Shown: positions 50,601-62,581 of the stretch, piece by piece | Layout: each line of letters starts with the position of its first letter | How positions within the stretch are numbered: position 1 is the first letter of the stretch | Assembly: GCA_023079485.1 (NCBI GenBank) | Contig: CM041083.1 | Location: forward strand, 155,824,552 to 155,888,551 | Direction of reading: 5' to 3' | Length of the DNA: 64,000 bases | Origin: Archilochus colubris | Taxonomy: Eukaryota; Chordata; Aves; Apodiformes; Trochilidae | The notes under the pieces: generated by a model | Seen by the model: the letters and a program-made list of their open reading frames with translations, nothing else | What the model was told of the DNA's origin: nothing | Databases searched by the model: none | Position numbers and translations under genes: made by a program

Positions 50601-51440
50601 TGGAGTAGTCAACAAGTAGATGACTGGTTTGGTAAGTGAAGGACAAGCAGTAGTTGATTTTAGCAAGGCTTTCAATATTTTCTTGCTAATATCCGCACTG
50701 AAAAATTGATGAAATATGGACTAGACCAGTGGACAATGAGATAGATTGTGAACTGACTGTATACAAATCATCAGTGTTGGCACCAGTGCTACTGAACTTC
50801 TTAATGAATGACCACAATGACCAGACAAAGTGTTCCCACAGGTAGCCAACTGAGACTAGTGGTTGATGCACCAGGGGGATGTGGTCTCAACAGGCTGGAG
50901 AATTTGGATAAGTGGAATCTCAGAAAGTTCAACAAAAGGAAATGTACAATTCTTTCAGTGGGAAAGAATAAGTCCATGGACCAATGCAGGAGAACAACAG
51001 AGGAGCAGGCATGGGATAGAGGAGTGCTGCAGATTCCCTGGCACTCACTGACCCTGAGGAAGGACAAAGAGCTGTAAATAACTTAAGGAATTTGCCATCT
51101 CGATGATGTTATGTCCTGGTACCAGGTGCCTCCGGTGGGAATGGATAGATAAGGTTTTACGTTAGCAGAAAGGGCACTTTGAGGTGTAAATTGTAGATCA
51201 ATCAATAGATATCGGGATACTATATAAGTGTGACAAACCACTCAATAAAAAATTCTGATTGTGCACAGCAATTGGGGTCCCTGCCTTCATGTCTTCCATC
51301 AGACCAGGACAAAATGAGTGGAAATGAACTGGAAATTAACTTTACAGAAAAGGAACTGCGTATTCTGCTTTACACCAAATTGTACACTTCTTGTAATAAG
51401 GCAAAAAGCATCCTAGGTTACATTAGGAAGATATTTTAAT
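50601..51440 (+). mobile_element. Old CR1 LINE, split by a compact LTR
   Basis: Plus-strand CR1. Left part: GATTTTAGCAAGGCTTTCAA (motif A region), GAAAAATTGATGAAATATGG, ACTAGACCAGTGGACAATGA, GGCTGGAGAATTTGGATAAG, AAGTTCAACAAAAGGAAATG. Right part after the LTR: ACTTTACAGAAAAGGAACTG, TTACACCAAATTGTACAC, AAGGCAAAAAGCATCCTAGG, TTACATTAGGAAGATA, which is the next CR1 block ([12 protein letters not shown]...[12 protein letters not shown]). 51000-51100 is poorly alignable. No usable frame remains; the 69-codon frame at 51230-51439 joins LTR and CR1 sequence. Confidence 0.8.
51112..51311 (+). mobile_element. Compact 200 bp solo LTR with 9 bp inverted ends
   Basis: Starts TGTCCTGGT and ends ACCAGGACA, a perfect 9 bp inverted repeat with TG...CA termini. 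TATATAAG at 51221-51228 and AATAAA at 51244-51249 lie only about 20 bp apart, so transcription start and polyadenylation would be very close, as in avian alpharetrovirus-type and ERVK-like LTRs. It interrupts a decayed CR1. No internal retroviral sequence adjoins it. No clear target duplication is seen (only a partial match, ATGA, near both sides). It looks less decayed than its CR1 host. Orientation is from the TATA and poly(A) order. Confidence 0.82.
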
Positions 51441-51495
51441 TAGTCTGTTTGCTAAATGGACATTCCAAACAAAACTGATGTTACAAATACCACCA

Positions 51496-51496
<1 letters not shown>

Positions 51497-51539
<43 letters not shown>
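51497..51539. repeat. Uninterrupted run of 43 A
   Basis: A pure homopolymer following CACC. No retrocopy or LINE end that would explain a poly(A) tail is recognisable upstream, so it is either a plain microsatellite or an assembly effect. Confidence 0.95.
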
Positions 51540-51540
<1 letters not shown>

Positions 51541-51541
<1 letters not shown>

Positions 51542-53584
51542 CAAATTTCATTCACTAATCCATGCCATTGTCTTAAAATGATGAGTGAGCCATAAATATT
51601 GCACGTCCCACACTTTTCATTAGTCTTTAGCTAACATTGACAGAGTACTGGGAAGCTTCTATTCTGAACTGCTCAATACACCAATTTACATAAGAAAAAT
51701 TGTGTAACTGTAAAGACAAGCTGCACATTTAAAAATCATAAAAAATAATCTGCTTCATAAAACTTAATAAATACTAATTTTGAAAATTCCACTTAACCTT
51801 TTTGGAATGAAACAACATTACTTTTCTTTGGAATATGCAAATTAAGCACAATGATATTGTAATTTAATTGCACAGTTACTGTAATGAAAATCCTTGGGTT
51901 AAAGAAAAATAATTTATGGCAAACACTGTAAAGAACTAGTGTTATCTATGTGAACTATCTGTGTCACTAATGTAATTCTGTCGGGCATTTTAAATTTCTA
52001 GTATTGTCTTCCAACACATTTTCTCTACAAATAAAGCCTTCCGGGCTTATTAGAAAGTTCCCAGTTGATATGGTTACATTATTATTCACATGTTGGTCAT
52101 ACAAGGTATACATTTTCATTTTCATGTCAAGCTGTTATTCCCTCTCTTCATTACTTTGGTATAACTATTTTAAAAGAGCCAAATTCAACTGAAAATCTGA
52201 ATATTTAAGTAATAGCTTTTTGTTTTATTTTGTTTCTGTCAGTTTCTCCACATATAAATATATCTGTCTATATCTGTAAGTGCAACTATATATAAAAAGA
52301 GCATTCAGATCCACTTGCACAAAGTAAGGAAATGGAATTAATAGCTTACTATTGATTGCTCTGTCAGTAGTTTCCACCATGAGAGTAATGAGTCAAGACC
52401 CTCACAAAACTATCAACTAAACTAAAACCCCTAAGATTTGGACTCTGTTAACTCTTCTCTCATGGGATCTTCATTGTGCATTCAAATCACATTAGAACTT
52501 TGTATGAAACAATATATTTTTAATTATAGAGTTTGATGCAATCTCACTACTTTTGAAAACAAGCTTTAAGGAAAGCATCTGGTATGGTAGGAGTCAATGA
52601 TAAATTCTGTAATCTAATGGCAAATTACATCATAGTAAAATTTATGTAGTAAAACACATAAACAGTAGTCCTGTTCATTTTTTCCTAAAAAATTCTAATC
52701 TGTATATTACAAGTAATATTCTATGAAATATTTGAATTCCTCAAAGATTTCAAGCACAAGCTAATTTGAAGAATTGTGTGCTAGGCTAATTGATCAACAA
52801 TTCTTAAAAAAAATGGTTTACTAACAGTTTCCATTCAGAGAGACCCATAGAGTATAGAGCCATATTTAAAATTAGAAATAATTTGTTCTAGAGATATCTG
52901 ATGGTAAATGCTAACTTCTCATGTCAATCATTGCATTTTTATCAGATGGAAAGTACTGCCATCTAAAAGAGTTGGAAAGAGGTTTTACAAACAGCAGCAA
53001 AAAATGTTAGGGATCAAACTGGAAGCTGTATTGCTGGAAAGCAAAAGTCAGATGAGGAAGAACAAAAGACACCTGTAAGTGTGTTTAAATTCATCAGTAG
53101 AAAATTCTATCATTACAATTTTTCATTTTTTCGTTTTTTTGTTTGTTTTTTTACCTGTCACAGACACAAATATTCTTTATCATGGCATTTCACATGCAAA
53201 AAGAAAACAAAAGAAGAAAAATGAAATACAATGAGCTTCAGTTGGTCAAAATTAGTTGTATTGAAGTGGAAAAAATAATGTAATATTTATTTAAAATAAT
53301 TAATATAAGTTATTTCAATGTCATATTTTCTGCACTGTTCTTCAGGGGAAATTTGTTGGGGTTTATTTATTTATTTTTTTCTTTTTTCTTTTTTTTTTTT
53401 TTTTTCCCCAGGAACATAACAGTCCTGAAATGTCAACCATATAACAGAATGACTTTCTGAGTATCTTTGGAAATCTGTAAAATTGTCAGTAAATCCTTAT
53501 AATCATGAAATATCTTGACTATAGATTCTAAGTGTATCTTTAAAGCACTCAGGTCTCTGTATTACTTGAAATATCCATATTAAG
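51541..53584. other. Intergenic, AT-rich, nothing recognised except T-rich tracts
   Basis: T-rich low-complexity sequence at about 53120-53152 and 53360-53406. No gene or mobile element recognised. Confidence 0.55.
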
Positions 53585-53662
53585 ATCACAGAATAACAGA
53601 ATCATCTCATTTAAAAAACAACTCTAAGATCACCAAGCCCAACTGTGGATCATAACTAATTA
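53585..53662 (-). mobile_element. CR1 LINE 3'-terminal relic
   Basis: On the + strand, ATCACAGAATAACAGAATCAT, then CTAAGATCACCAAGCCCAAC, is the typical CR1 3' end read backwards. Under 80 bp survive. Confidence 0.75.
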
Positions 53663-54469
53663 TGTTGCAGGTGTGTTAGGCATGTAGAGACATTTAAGGG
53701 ATAATATTTCTGGATGCATGCACTCATATGTATCTATAAAAGATTTATGTTGCTCCAAGTCAGTCTTTCAATGACAGAAATGAAGAACAAGGAGGTAATA
53801 CACAAGATAATTAATTGATTAAAAAAAAAAAGTCCCTAGTTTAAGTACAAAACAGCAATTTGGGAGTGAGAGCTTTATAATGAAGAGGAATCTACTGAGG
53901 CTGAAACAGATAGCTGGGATCAAGGCAAAATATTACTTATTTTTGTTTTATTCTTTCTATAGATCAGAGCTTTGTGAACAAGGGAGGTAGGAGTGCTAGA
54001 GACATCAGATACATTTAGATCTTTGGATAATTACAACAAAGATCTGCATTTAGTATTCAAATATATTAGGATACATTAAAAAGTTATATATTTATATATT
54101 TATATATTCCACAGAATTTACATTTTTGTGAGATGGTCTTCAGCACTTTGGATATAACAGTGAGAAAGACAAAATAAGTAACATTTTTTGGTTTTGTTGA
54201 TTTTGTTTCCTAGCTGAGTATGAATGAAACAACTGAAGAAAAATGTAATGAACACATTTTTTTGTCATTCTTTATAGCTGTTCTTTACTCATTACTTTTT
54301 TCACAATTTAAGATGTAAAGAATTTTTGTTAAGCACTGAAGCTACTGGACATACATTTCAGTATGCTTCTGTCTGATTTCAGGTTTCTATTCCTTTATAA
54401 TCTTTAAAGTCACTGCTAACTCATTTGTTTGAAGTATACTTTGAAGAGAAGTATAGTTGTCACACAGAT
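53663..54469. other. Intergenic, AT-rich, nothing recognised
   Basis: Contains a TATATTTA-type repeat at about 54084-54110. The remainder is unassigned. Confidence 0.55.
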
Positions 54470-54718
54470 GACTTGTAATTATCTAGTCTAACTTCTCGTA
54501 TTCAAAGCAGAGAAACATAGAGATTAGATTGTTCAGGATGGAAACTTCACAGCTTCCATGGCTAAACTGTTTATGGGTAAACCCTCATTATGAAAAAGTT
54601 TTTCTTAAGTCTGAGCAGAATTTCTCACATGACAACTTCCATCTCTTGCTTCTCATCCTGCCATTCTGCACCTCTAAGAATAGTCTATCTCTTTCTTAAT
54701 AACCCTCTGATAGCTAAC
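54470..54718 (-). mobile_element. Old CR1 LINE 3' region
   Basis: Decayed minus-strand CR1: TAATTATCTAGTCTAACTTC, TCAAAGCAGAGAAACATAGA, TTAGATTGTTCAGGATGG, GAAAAAGTTTTTCTTAAG, CTGCACCTCTAAGAATAG. It abuts the next, different CR1 at 54723. Confidence 0.75.
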
Positions 54719-54722
54719 TGAA

Positions 54723-55180
54723 AAGAGAATCATAAAATTTTCGATTGGTTTGAGTTGGAAGTGACCTTAAAGATCATCTAGTTCCAATCCACCTGCCATG
54801 GGACATACTCCTTCAACATTTCCAGGGATGAGGTTTCCGTGACCTCTTTGGGCAACATGTTACAGCATCTCACCACCTTCACACTAAAGAATTTATTTCA
54901 AAAATGTAATCTAAATCTTCCCTCTCCTGGTTTGAAACCATTCCCCCTGGTCCTATCACTGTATGGCCTTGTAAAAAGTGCCTCTCCAGATTTCCTTTTG
55001 GCCCCCTTCAGGTATTGGAAGGATGCGATAAAGTATCCCTGAAGCCTTCTCTTCTCCATGATGAACAGTTTCACCTCTCTTCATAGCAGAGGTGCTCCAC
55101 TCCTACAATAACCTGCATGGCCTTCCTCTGGACTTGATCAAATAGCTCCATGTCCTTTTGCATTTTATATGAATGCTCAA
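54723..55180 (-). mobile_element. CR1 LINE 3' region (same type as the 11.8 kb copy)
   Basis: Minus-strand CR1 3' end: AGAATCATAAAATTTTCGAT, TTGAGTTGGAAGTGACC, TTAAAGATCATCTAGTTCC, CCACCTGCCATGGGACA, then TCACCACCTTCACACTAAAG and CCCTGGTCCTATCACTG. Ends near 55180. It follows the same consensus as 11789-12765, with independent changes. Confidence 0.88.
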
Positions 55181-56212
55181 GATTTTCCTTAATTTAACAC
55201 TCAGTTTTGTGGGTTCCCCATATATAGTGTATTCTGTTTTTTTCAAAGCTTGAGAATTTGAAATACTTGAAAATTGTTTGTTTCCAAGAGAATGTTGACT
55301 GGGCTGGTAACTATTTGTATAAAAAGCTGTCCTATGTTTTGCATAATTTTGTTATGAACACCATTATTTCATATTTATTTTTGTTGTTAATTTCCTAGTT
55401 CTTTTAATGTGCAGGCTTAATTTACAGAATTAATAACGTATGCATTTAAATTACTGTCTTAAGAATTCTAGGCATAGCTTTAGATAATGCTGTTGATAGT
55501 CAAGGTCTGGTAAGCTCTTTATAAACACAAGCCATTGCATGCCAGTGTATATTTATGTATACATTGTAGAGATGTGAGAAGGGTTTTTTCCTGACTTAAA
55601 GAAAAATGTTTACCTTCATCTGACCAGCTTTCTTGCAACAGAATAATGCACATCATAGTGTTTAGAGAACTTCAGGCAGCTGCTGTTTAAATAGCAGAAA
55701 ACAATACATGGTTTCAGCAGCTGAATATTAATGCAAGCTTAGCTACTCAAAATGTCTGAATATACTGTTTACATTTTATTGAAAAGAAGTACTTAAATAA
55801 TTATTTCAATGCTGATAATTTGTTTACCAGATGTTCATATATAAACAGTTCTCATTAAAACTGAAGGTGACTGGATGAAGAAAAAGAAAATTTTCAAGTA
55901 ATTACTGGTGTGGAAAGCAAGCTGAAAGAAGAGTATATATATAATTGGTCCTGAATTTTATAAGGTCAGAGTTAAAACCATTTTGCTATTATTCATGGAA
56001 ATTGAAAAGGAAACACAATAGTACAATCTTGAGTGCTTTGATGAGTGTTTTTCCATTTCAAAATAGTACTTAAAACTTATTCATATTATTTCATATTCTG
56101 GGAGAAAGCCTTTTTTGTCTCAGTTGTGTGGTGTGAAACAAGAAAAAGCAGTCATGATTATCTTCTTCCCACAAGACAAGTCTCAAATATGCTGTTTGCA
56201 TCTGCCTTAAAA
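55181..56212. other. Intergenic, AT-rich, nothing recognised
   Basis: No gene, RNA or repeat family recognised. Confidence 0.55.
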
Positions 56213-57612
56213 AAATAATAAAATCATAAAATCATCTGTGTTGGAAAGGACCTCATCAAGTCCAAACCTTGATCCATTCCCACTGTGGTTCCCAGACCAT
56301 GGCACTGAGAGCCACATCAGTCTCTTTATAAAAACCTCCAGGGATGGAGAATCCACCACCTCCCTGGGCAGCCCATTGTAATGTCTGATCACCCTCTCTG
56401 TAAATAATTTTTTCTTAATATCTAAGCTAAACCTCCCCCATGCCCTCTTGTCTTACTGGTATCTACTTGGGAGAAGAGACCGACGCCCCCCTAGCTACAA
56501 CCTTTCAGGGAGTTGTAGAGAGTGATGATGTCTCCCTTGAGCCTCCTCTTCTCCACACTGAACACCCCCAGCTCCCTCAGCCCTTCCTCACAGGACTTGT
56601 GCTGGATCCCTTCACAGCCTCCTTGCTCTTCTCTGGACCTGCTCCAGCACTTCAATCTCCTTCCTGAACTGAGGGACCCAGAACTGGGCACGGTACTCGA
56701 GGTGTAAACTAAACACAGTACTAGAGGTGCGGCCTCACCAGTGCTGAGTACAGGGGCAGAATCCCTTCCCCAGACCTGCTGGCCACATTGTTCCTGCTAC
56801 AGGCCAGGATGCCATTGGCCTTCTTGGCCACCTGGGCACACTGCTGGCTCATGTTCAGCTTCCTGTCAGTCCAGACTCCCAGCTCCCTTTCTGCCTGGCT
56901 GCTCTCAGCCACTCTGTCCCCAGCCTGGAGCTCCCCATGGGGTTGTTGTGGCCAAAGTGCAGGACCTGGCACTTGGTCTTGTTCAACCTCATCCCATTGG
57001 AATCATCCCAGCTCTCCAATCTGTCCAGGTCCCTCTTCAGAGCCCTCCTGTCTTCCGGCTGATCAACACTCTCCCCCAGCTTAGTGTCATCTGTGAATTT
57101 GGTAATGGTGGACTCAATTCCCTCATCTAAATCATCAATGAAAATATTAAACAGCACCAGGCCCAGCACTGATCCCTGGGGTCACCACTGGTGACCGGCT
57201 GCCAATTGGATCAGCACTGTTCAGCACCACTCTCTGGGGGCCTCCAGCAGTTCCTAATCCAGCACAGAGTGCTCCTGTCTGAGCCCTGGGCTGACAGCTT
57301 TGTCAGGAGAATGCTATGGGAGACAGTGTCAAATGATTTTTTGTAGACTACATCCACAGCCTTCCCTTCATCCACCAGGTGGATCACCCGATCATAAATG
57401 AAGATCAGGTTGGTCAGACAGGACCTGTTCTTCCTAAACCTGTTGTGGCTGGGTCTGATCCCTTGGCCATCATGTAGGTGCTGTGTGATTGCCCCCAGGA
57501 TGATCTGCTCCATAACCTTGCCAGGCACTGAGGTCAGGCTGGAAGGCCTGTAGTTTCCTGGGTCGTCCTTCCAGTGCTTTTTGTGGACTGGTGTGACATT
57601 CATGACAATCAA
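56213..57612 (-). mobile_element. CR1 LINE, 1.4 kb, reverse transcriptase to 3' end
   Basis: Minus-strand CR1 of the same subfamily as the nested copy at 33918-34678. The 3' end at 56213 shows two decayed octamers (ATTTTATG). Coding remnants are readable in pieces: NVTPVHKKHWKDDPGNYRP and SLTSVPGKVMEQI at the 5' side (57480-57612), DVVYKKSFDTVSHSIL where residues of motif A are lost (about 57340), [17 protein letters not shown] (about 57120-57165), FTDD in place of FADD at motif C, and [16 protein letters not shown]. Deletions, a 25 bp tandem duplication near 56700, a TAG after LVRPHL and several frameshifts make it non-functional. GC content is well above that of the flanks. Confidence 0.94.
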
Positions 57613-59714
57613 CCCAAATGTCTGCACAGTTCTGGCAGTGAGACTTCTCAGCTTTCATCTCAATGTTTATATAGACGCTGTCTGAGAATACTGAATATGA
57701 AAAATGTCATGGAACAAGAAACTATACATATATCCTGAGGTCGAGATGAGTCTCATGTAAATGGTAAGCGTCAAAAAGCCTTCCTGGACACATTTGAACA
57801 GACCAGTTTCATAGTCTGGGATAACATGACACTTCTGATGTTTTGATACTTGCTAATAACTGAAATTCATGCTTTCCTATTTTGATTTCACCCTTCTAGG
57901 CAACTAAGGACCATATAGTCACTTGCTTGTTCAATTAAGTAAAAACCAAAAGTTTAACCTTTACCAAACCAAACCAAACCGAAGAATAGCAAATTATGCG
58001 AAACCCCCACAATAATTCCTTCCCACCAACTGACAAATGATTGTCCAGTCCTCCAAGCAATGGGAAACTGTGCTCCTTGACCCAGGATTGTTGCTGGGCA
58101 CAGCATCACACAGTACAATGGAATATAATTTTGATTTGTTGAGGTCAACTTTCCCATGTGTTTCCCCCCTGAACCCCTAACGTGCTTACTGCAGGGACAG
58201 TGAAAGGAGCAGAAAAGTCCTTGAAACTGTGTTAGTGTTTCTCATCAGTAACAAAAACATCCCTATGTAAGTAACCTTGCTTTGGTCACAAATCCAAAGG
58301 TTAGCCCCCCACACAAATCTGGGTTCAGGTGAAGAGCCTAATATTATGGACACATTACAATTTGCACAGTTTGCATTTGCATCCTTCAGGTTTATCAGAA
58401 GAGAATAGATTTTCTTCCCAAAATGTGTCATTGAAGAGATAAAGAAAACTGAACAGAGCTCACTACTCACTAGATCTGGTTATAACAAATAATTTGAACT
58501 TAAGATGCAGCTTTTTTTTGATGCTAACTAGAAAGAAAAAAAAAAAAAAAAAAAAGACAAAAAAAGTGTCCTGTGGAGTTACATTGGATCATTGGATATA
58601 CTATTAATAAAATATTGCATTTTATGCACTTACAATTGCTTTAATATCAATATGGTTTTTTTAATATTCTTCAAAATTTCTTCAGTGATTTCAGATCCAA
58701 CCAGGTATATATTTTCACTTATGTTTTGTAGCAAAACCAAGTTTTTAAAGATCATAATTACTGGTGATCAGGAAGGTAAATAAAAGCTATTTAAAATTTT
58801 AAATTTAAATAGACTTTTCTCAGACAAAGTCACAATTAGATATGAAATAATTCAGAACAATATCAGTACAGTGTTGTTAATTTGTTTTACCACTTGAAAG
58901 AATTTCATATTCAGAGTATTTATAAACACTAAAAGTTTACTGTGTATTTGCATGTATTACCAAACATATGTTTCAAAAAGTCAGTAGCAGAAAAAAAGGT
59001 AAAGGTATTTTAATGGGAATGAGGTATCCCATATACTTTGACACTTGTTTTCTTGCAGTGTACAGATATTATGAGGTTGTCAATTGGGGCTTGTCCCACA
59101 GGTAAATAATTTTAACTTTGTATCTGTGTGCTTAACCATGAAATAAATTATTTGCTATTCTTCAGGGCAGAAAATATCCACAAAAGCAATAAGTTGTAAG
59201 GGGTAAAAATTTTTATAAACAATACTTTTTAGAACAGCTGCCATTTATGGGTTTCAGTGCCAATCCAGATTGGATTTATCTGTTAAATTTTGTATTTATG
59301 GGTATTTTCTGAATGCTACTGAAAAGACATTTCACTGCAATTGTTCATGAACTGCACACTTGGGCATTTTCACCATTATATTCTCTCTTTTGAGTGGTAT
59401 AAATCAGCACTCCTTTTATAACACAGAAGTCAAAAATGATACTCTGGAAAACCAGCATTGTAGGATTGATGGTTGCATGGATCACTCACAAGGATATGCA
59501 GAGATTTATCCAGTTATATAGAAAATACTTAAAGGCTCACAAAAAACTGCTAGTCACCATATTTTATCAAACTAATTTGATAAATACATACAGGAAATGA
59601 AAAAAAAAACAACAAAAAACCAAAGCCTTTTTTTTTAAAAAAAGTAGTTTCTCTTTAATTACACCAAGGGTCATCAAACATAAGAAAAAAGTTACCTTGA
59701 GAGACTTGTGAAGA
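57613..59714. other. Intergenic, AT-rich, nothing recognised
   Basis: Includes an (AAACC)-type stretch at about 57961-57981, an A-run at 58534-58556, and a 9 bp inverted repeat TTTATCAAA / TTTGATAAA at 59563-59571 and 59576-59584. No gene or transposon recognised. Confidence 0.55.
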
Positions 59715-59848
59715 TTTCATCCTTGGAGGCATTCCAAACTTGATTGAACAGAGCCCTGAACAGGCTGCTCTGTGTGATCTTGCTTTGAACAGTGAGTAAG
59801 ATGATCTCCAGAGGTCACTTCTGACTTCAACCATTTAATGTTTCTATC
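59715..59848 (+). mobile_element. Old CR1 LINE 3' end relic
   Basis: Plus-strand CR1 3' region: TCCTTGGAGGCATTCCAAAC, CTGCTCTGTGTGATCTTGCT, AGATGATCTCCAGAGGTCAC, followed by TTCAACC in place of the usual TTCCAACC. The terminal octamers are lost. Confidence 0.82.
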
Positions 59849-60544
59849 AGTTTCACTGTTTTGCTTCCCTGAAATTAATTTTTGCCACTATAGTAAGATG
59901 AGGATGTTTTAAAGAGCTAATATGCTTCTCATATGCATGTCTCTTCAGACACCACAAAGGTGGGCAGAAAGCCTGGTCTGTACACTGGGACCTCAGGCAT
60001 CACAGCAGTAAGAGAATGTAAATTCTCTAGTAGAACGGACGCATTAAAATATCACATTTGTGGTTTATGTTTCTCTCATTTTTACTTCTTGAATTTGAAG
60101 TATTAGTTTACAAATATGACCCTCCATAAATCTACGCATCATTTAAACTAAGAAAGGACATAGTATATTACTATTGAGAATCAGTAATTTATACCAATGT
60201 TTTGTGTTGTATCTTTCATGAATTTAAAAAAAAAATAAAATCACAGAAATATTTCAAGTTTTGCAATTGAAATTCCCTGCTAGTAATCACTGGTGATGTT
60301 GTTAACAGAAGTAATTCAAAGTTAACTGAACAAATTGCTCCAAGGCATTATTCAGTCTAAAATGTGAAGGTTTATATGAACACCCTTATGTCCCTCTTAA
60401 GCTGGGACCTTAATTTCAAAGTGTTAATAGTGGTGTGATAAAATCAGACCTAAATAATAAAATTTCTGACATAGAATTAATACTTTGACTATTATCAAAA
60501 GTTGAACTGAAATAAAAATTGAAATATGCAGTAGATAAACCCTG
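59849..60544. other. Intergenic, AT-rich, nothing recognised
   Basis: No gene or repeat family recognised. Confidence 0.55.
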
Positions 60545-61055
60545 CTCAGCTAACAGGCCCCCACCTGGCTTCTTTTTCACTTCTCTGCTGTAGCGGAGAT
60601 GGGGAGATAAGATTTAAAAGCTCGTGGGTCAGATTTAAAGAGAGGTAGAGTGCTTAACAGTTACCATCATGGACAAAATACTCAATATATTTAAAATATT
60701 TTAATTTCTTGCTAAATAAAATAGATCTGGATGGCTAAACCAAAATTAAGCTAAAACTCCTTCCCCTTCCATACACAACTTCTTTTGCCCCACTCAATTT
60801 CAATCCTTTATTTCCAACTCTTCTACCTACCCATGCCAACAGGAGAAGGGACTAAAGGTGACAAGATGTCATTAACAACATAAAACATAAGATAAAATAA
60901 CATAGCATAACATAAAATAACATATCATTTTAGTCTCTGCTGCTCTTCTTACGCATTTGACCGGATCCTGTATGTGTCCTCTCCATGGTCTTCAATCAAA
61001 TCTATTTTCTAAAATTCTATTCTCCAGCACCTACCCATCCTTCTTCTCCGATTAT
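60545..61055 (-). mobile_element. Decayed LTR, family A
   Basis: Same orientation and landmark order as the complete LTR at 37493-38640, but much more decayed: AAAGCTCGTGGGTCAGAT, ACAGTTACCATCATGGAC, the CCTTCCCCTTCC block, TTCTACCTACCCATGCC and GTCTCTGCTGCTCTTCTTAC. A simple repeat (60879-60926) has expanded inside it. The outer boundaries are approximate and the far side (after 60960) is the weakest part. Confidence 0.6.
60879..60926. repeat. (AACATAAAAT)-type tandem repeat
   Basis: About five imperfect decamer units such as AACATAAAAC, ATAAGATAAA, ATAACATAGC and ATAACATAAA. Confidence 0.8.
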
Positions 61056-62581
61056 GAAACACACAGCAATAAAAGGCAACAGCATGATTGAATATCTTTC
61101 ATTTAAAAGCCTATAATCAGAGTAAATCACTGAGGATGTGTCAAGAACTGTAAGCGTTAGAAGAAGTGCAAGCTGTAAGAAAGAAAAAATGTTGGCATAA
61201 ATGACCGTTTTTTAATTGCATATTTTCATTTAACCTCTTTTTTTTTCTTGAAAAATAATTATTTTAAATCATCCTTATTCATAGGGTTATGTGGTTAGGA
61301 AGCTAATAATAAAAAGCAAATAACTTAGAGAAGTTCTTAACTTAGAATTTCAGAGACATCATCAACACAGAGCAAATATAAAAATTACCTTTATACATAA
61401 TAGTGCATATATGAGCACATGTGAACATATAAGCTCACAAACATCTGATGTAGATGGAGTCCAAATTAGCCTGATTTAAAAAAAAAATAATTATAGTTTT
61501 TGAGTCTTCTGAATAAATTGTCTTTGTTTCCTAGGATGTTAATGAAAGCTGATGTGCATCTTCCTAAGCATTCAATCAACTTCTTGTTTGTTCAAGGATT
61601 TGGCAGTTAAAATATGTACCCGTGGTTTTTCCTGGTTTCTTCAAGCACAATATTGGAAAAAATCCTGCGAAAAAATTAGAAAATTCTCAATCTATCTGAT
61701 CAAAACCATGTCATATAGGTTCTGGGATAATGGCCTCAATGCTGTGCAAAAAAAAGACAATCAAGAACAGTGCAAGAAATATTGCCTTGCTATTCATTAA
61801 CTTTCAAAATATGTCTTACACCCCTCTGGGTATTCTGTGGACAGTGGACTAACTTTAACAGCTGCAACTGAACAAGAAGCAATCTTATCTGAATATTTAT
61901 CATCTGGTGAGCAGCATATGTGGTAGTTCTCGGTTTAGTTGCCTAAAGCAAATAAAACCCATTTCTTTCACTTCTGATGTAAGTTCTATAACCAACAAGA
62001 AAATATAACATACTGTCTTCCTTATGGTATGTTCTATGAATTGTAGTAATTGTACCCACTGAAAGCTCTGTTCAGTTTATTAAACACACCTTTCAAGCTA
62101 CATACCATTCAATCTTAAACACAAATGGCCTTAAGCAGAGTACACCTGCCTAGGTGGTTTTGTTCAGTCAAAGCAGCAAATGTCAAGTGAAATGATGTTC
62201 CTGAGATTTTTAATCCTTTATTAATATGGTAAAAGAGAAACAAAGAAAGATAATTTCTATGATGGGAAGAAACTGGTGTGGACCAAAATGTGATTGTACT
62301 ACTCACAGCTAGAATCATCTAAGCAGCTACTCCCTGAGAATGTGATCAGATTCTTTAAATTTAAGATGCATACAGCCTATGAATCTTACATTAGTTTAAT
62401 TTTCAAGAAGAACAGCCCCTCAGGAAGCCTTAACATTTTGCAAAACTGTTAAGACATATTTTTTTCCCTGCTACTTTTCTTTGCCACTTCCCCTGTAAAA
62501 GGGAAAAGGTGCTTAGTATAAAATTTGACCATGTATACCAATGTTTAAAATGTTTGAATCAAAAAAGTATGGATTCAAAGT
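61056..62581. other. Intergenic, AT-rich, nothing recognised
   Basis: The 82-codon plus-strand frame at 61552-61800 has no known motif and I regard it as chance. No repeat family recognised. Confidence 0.55.

Noticed and set aside
51230..51439. 69-codon frame beginning in a TATA/poly(A) region
   Set aside because: It is a chimera of the LTR 3' end and decayed CR1, not a gene.
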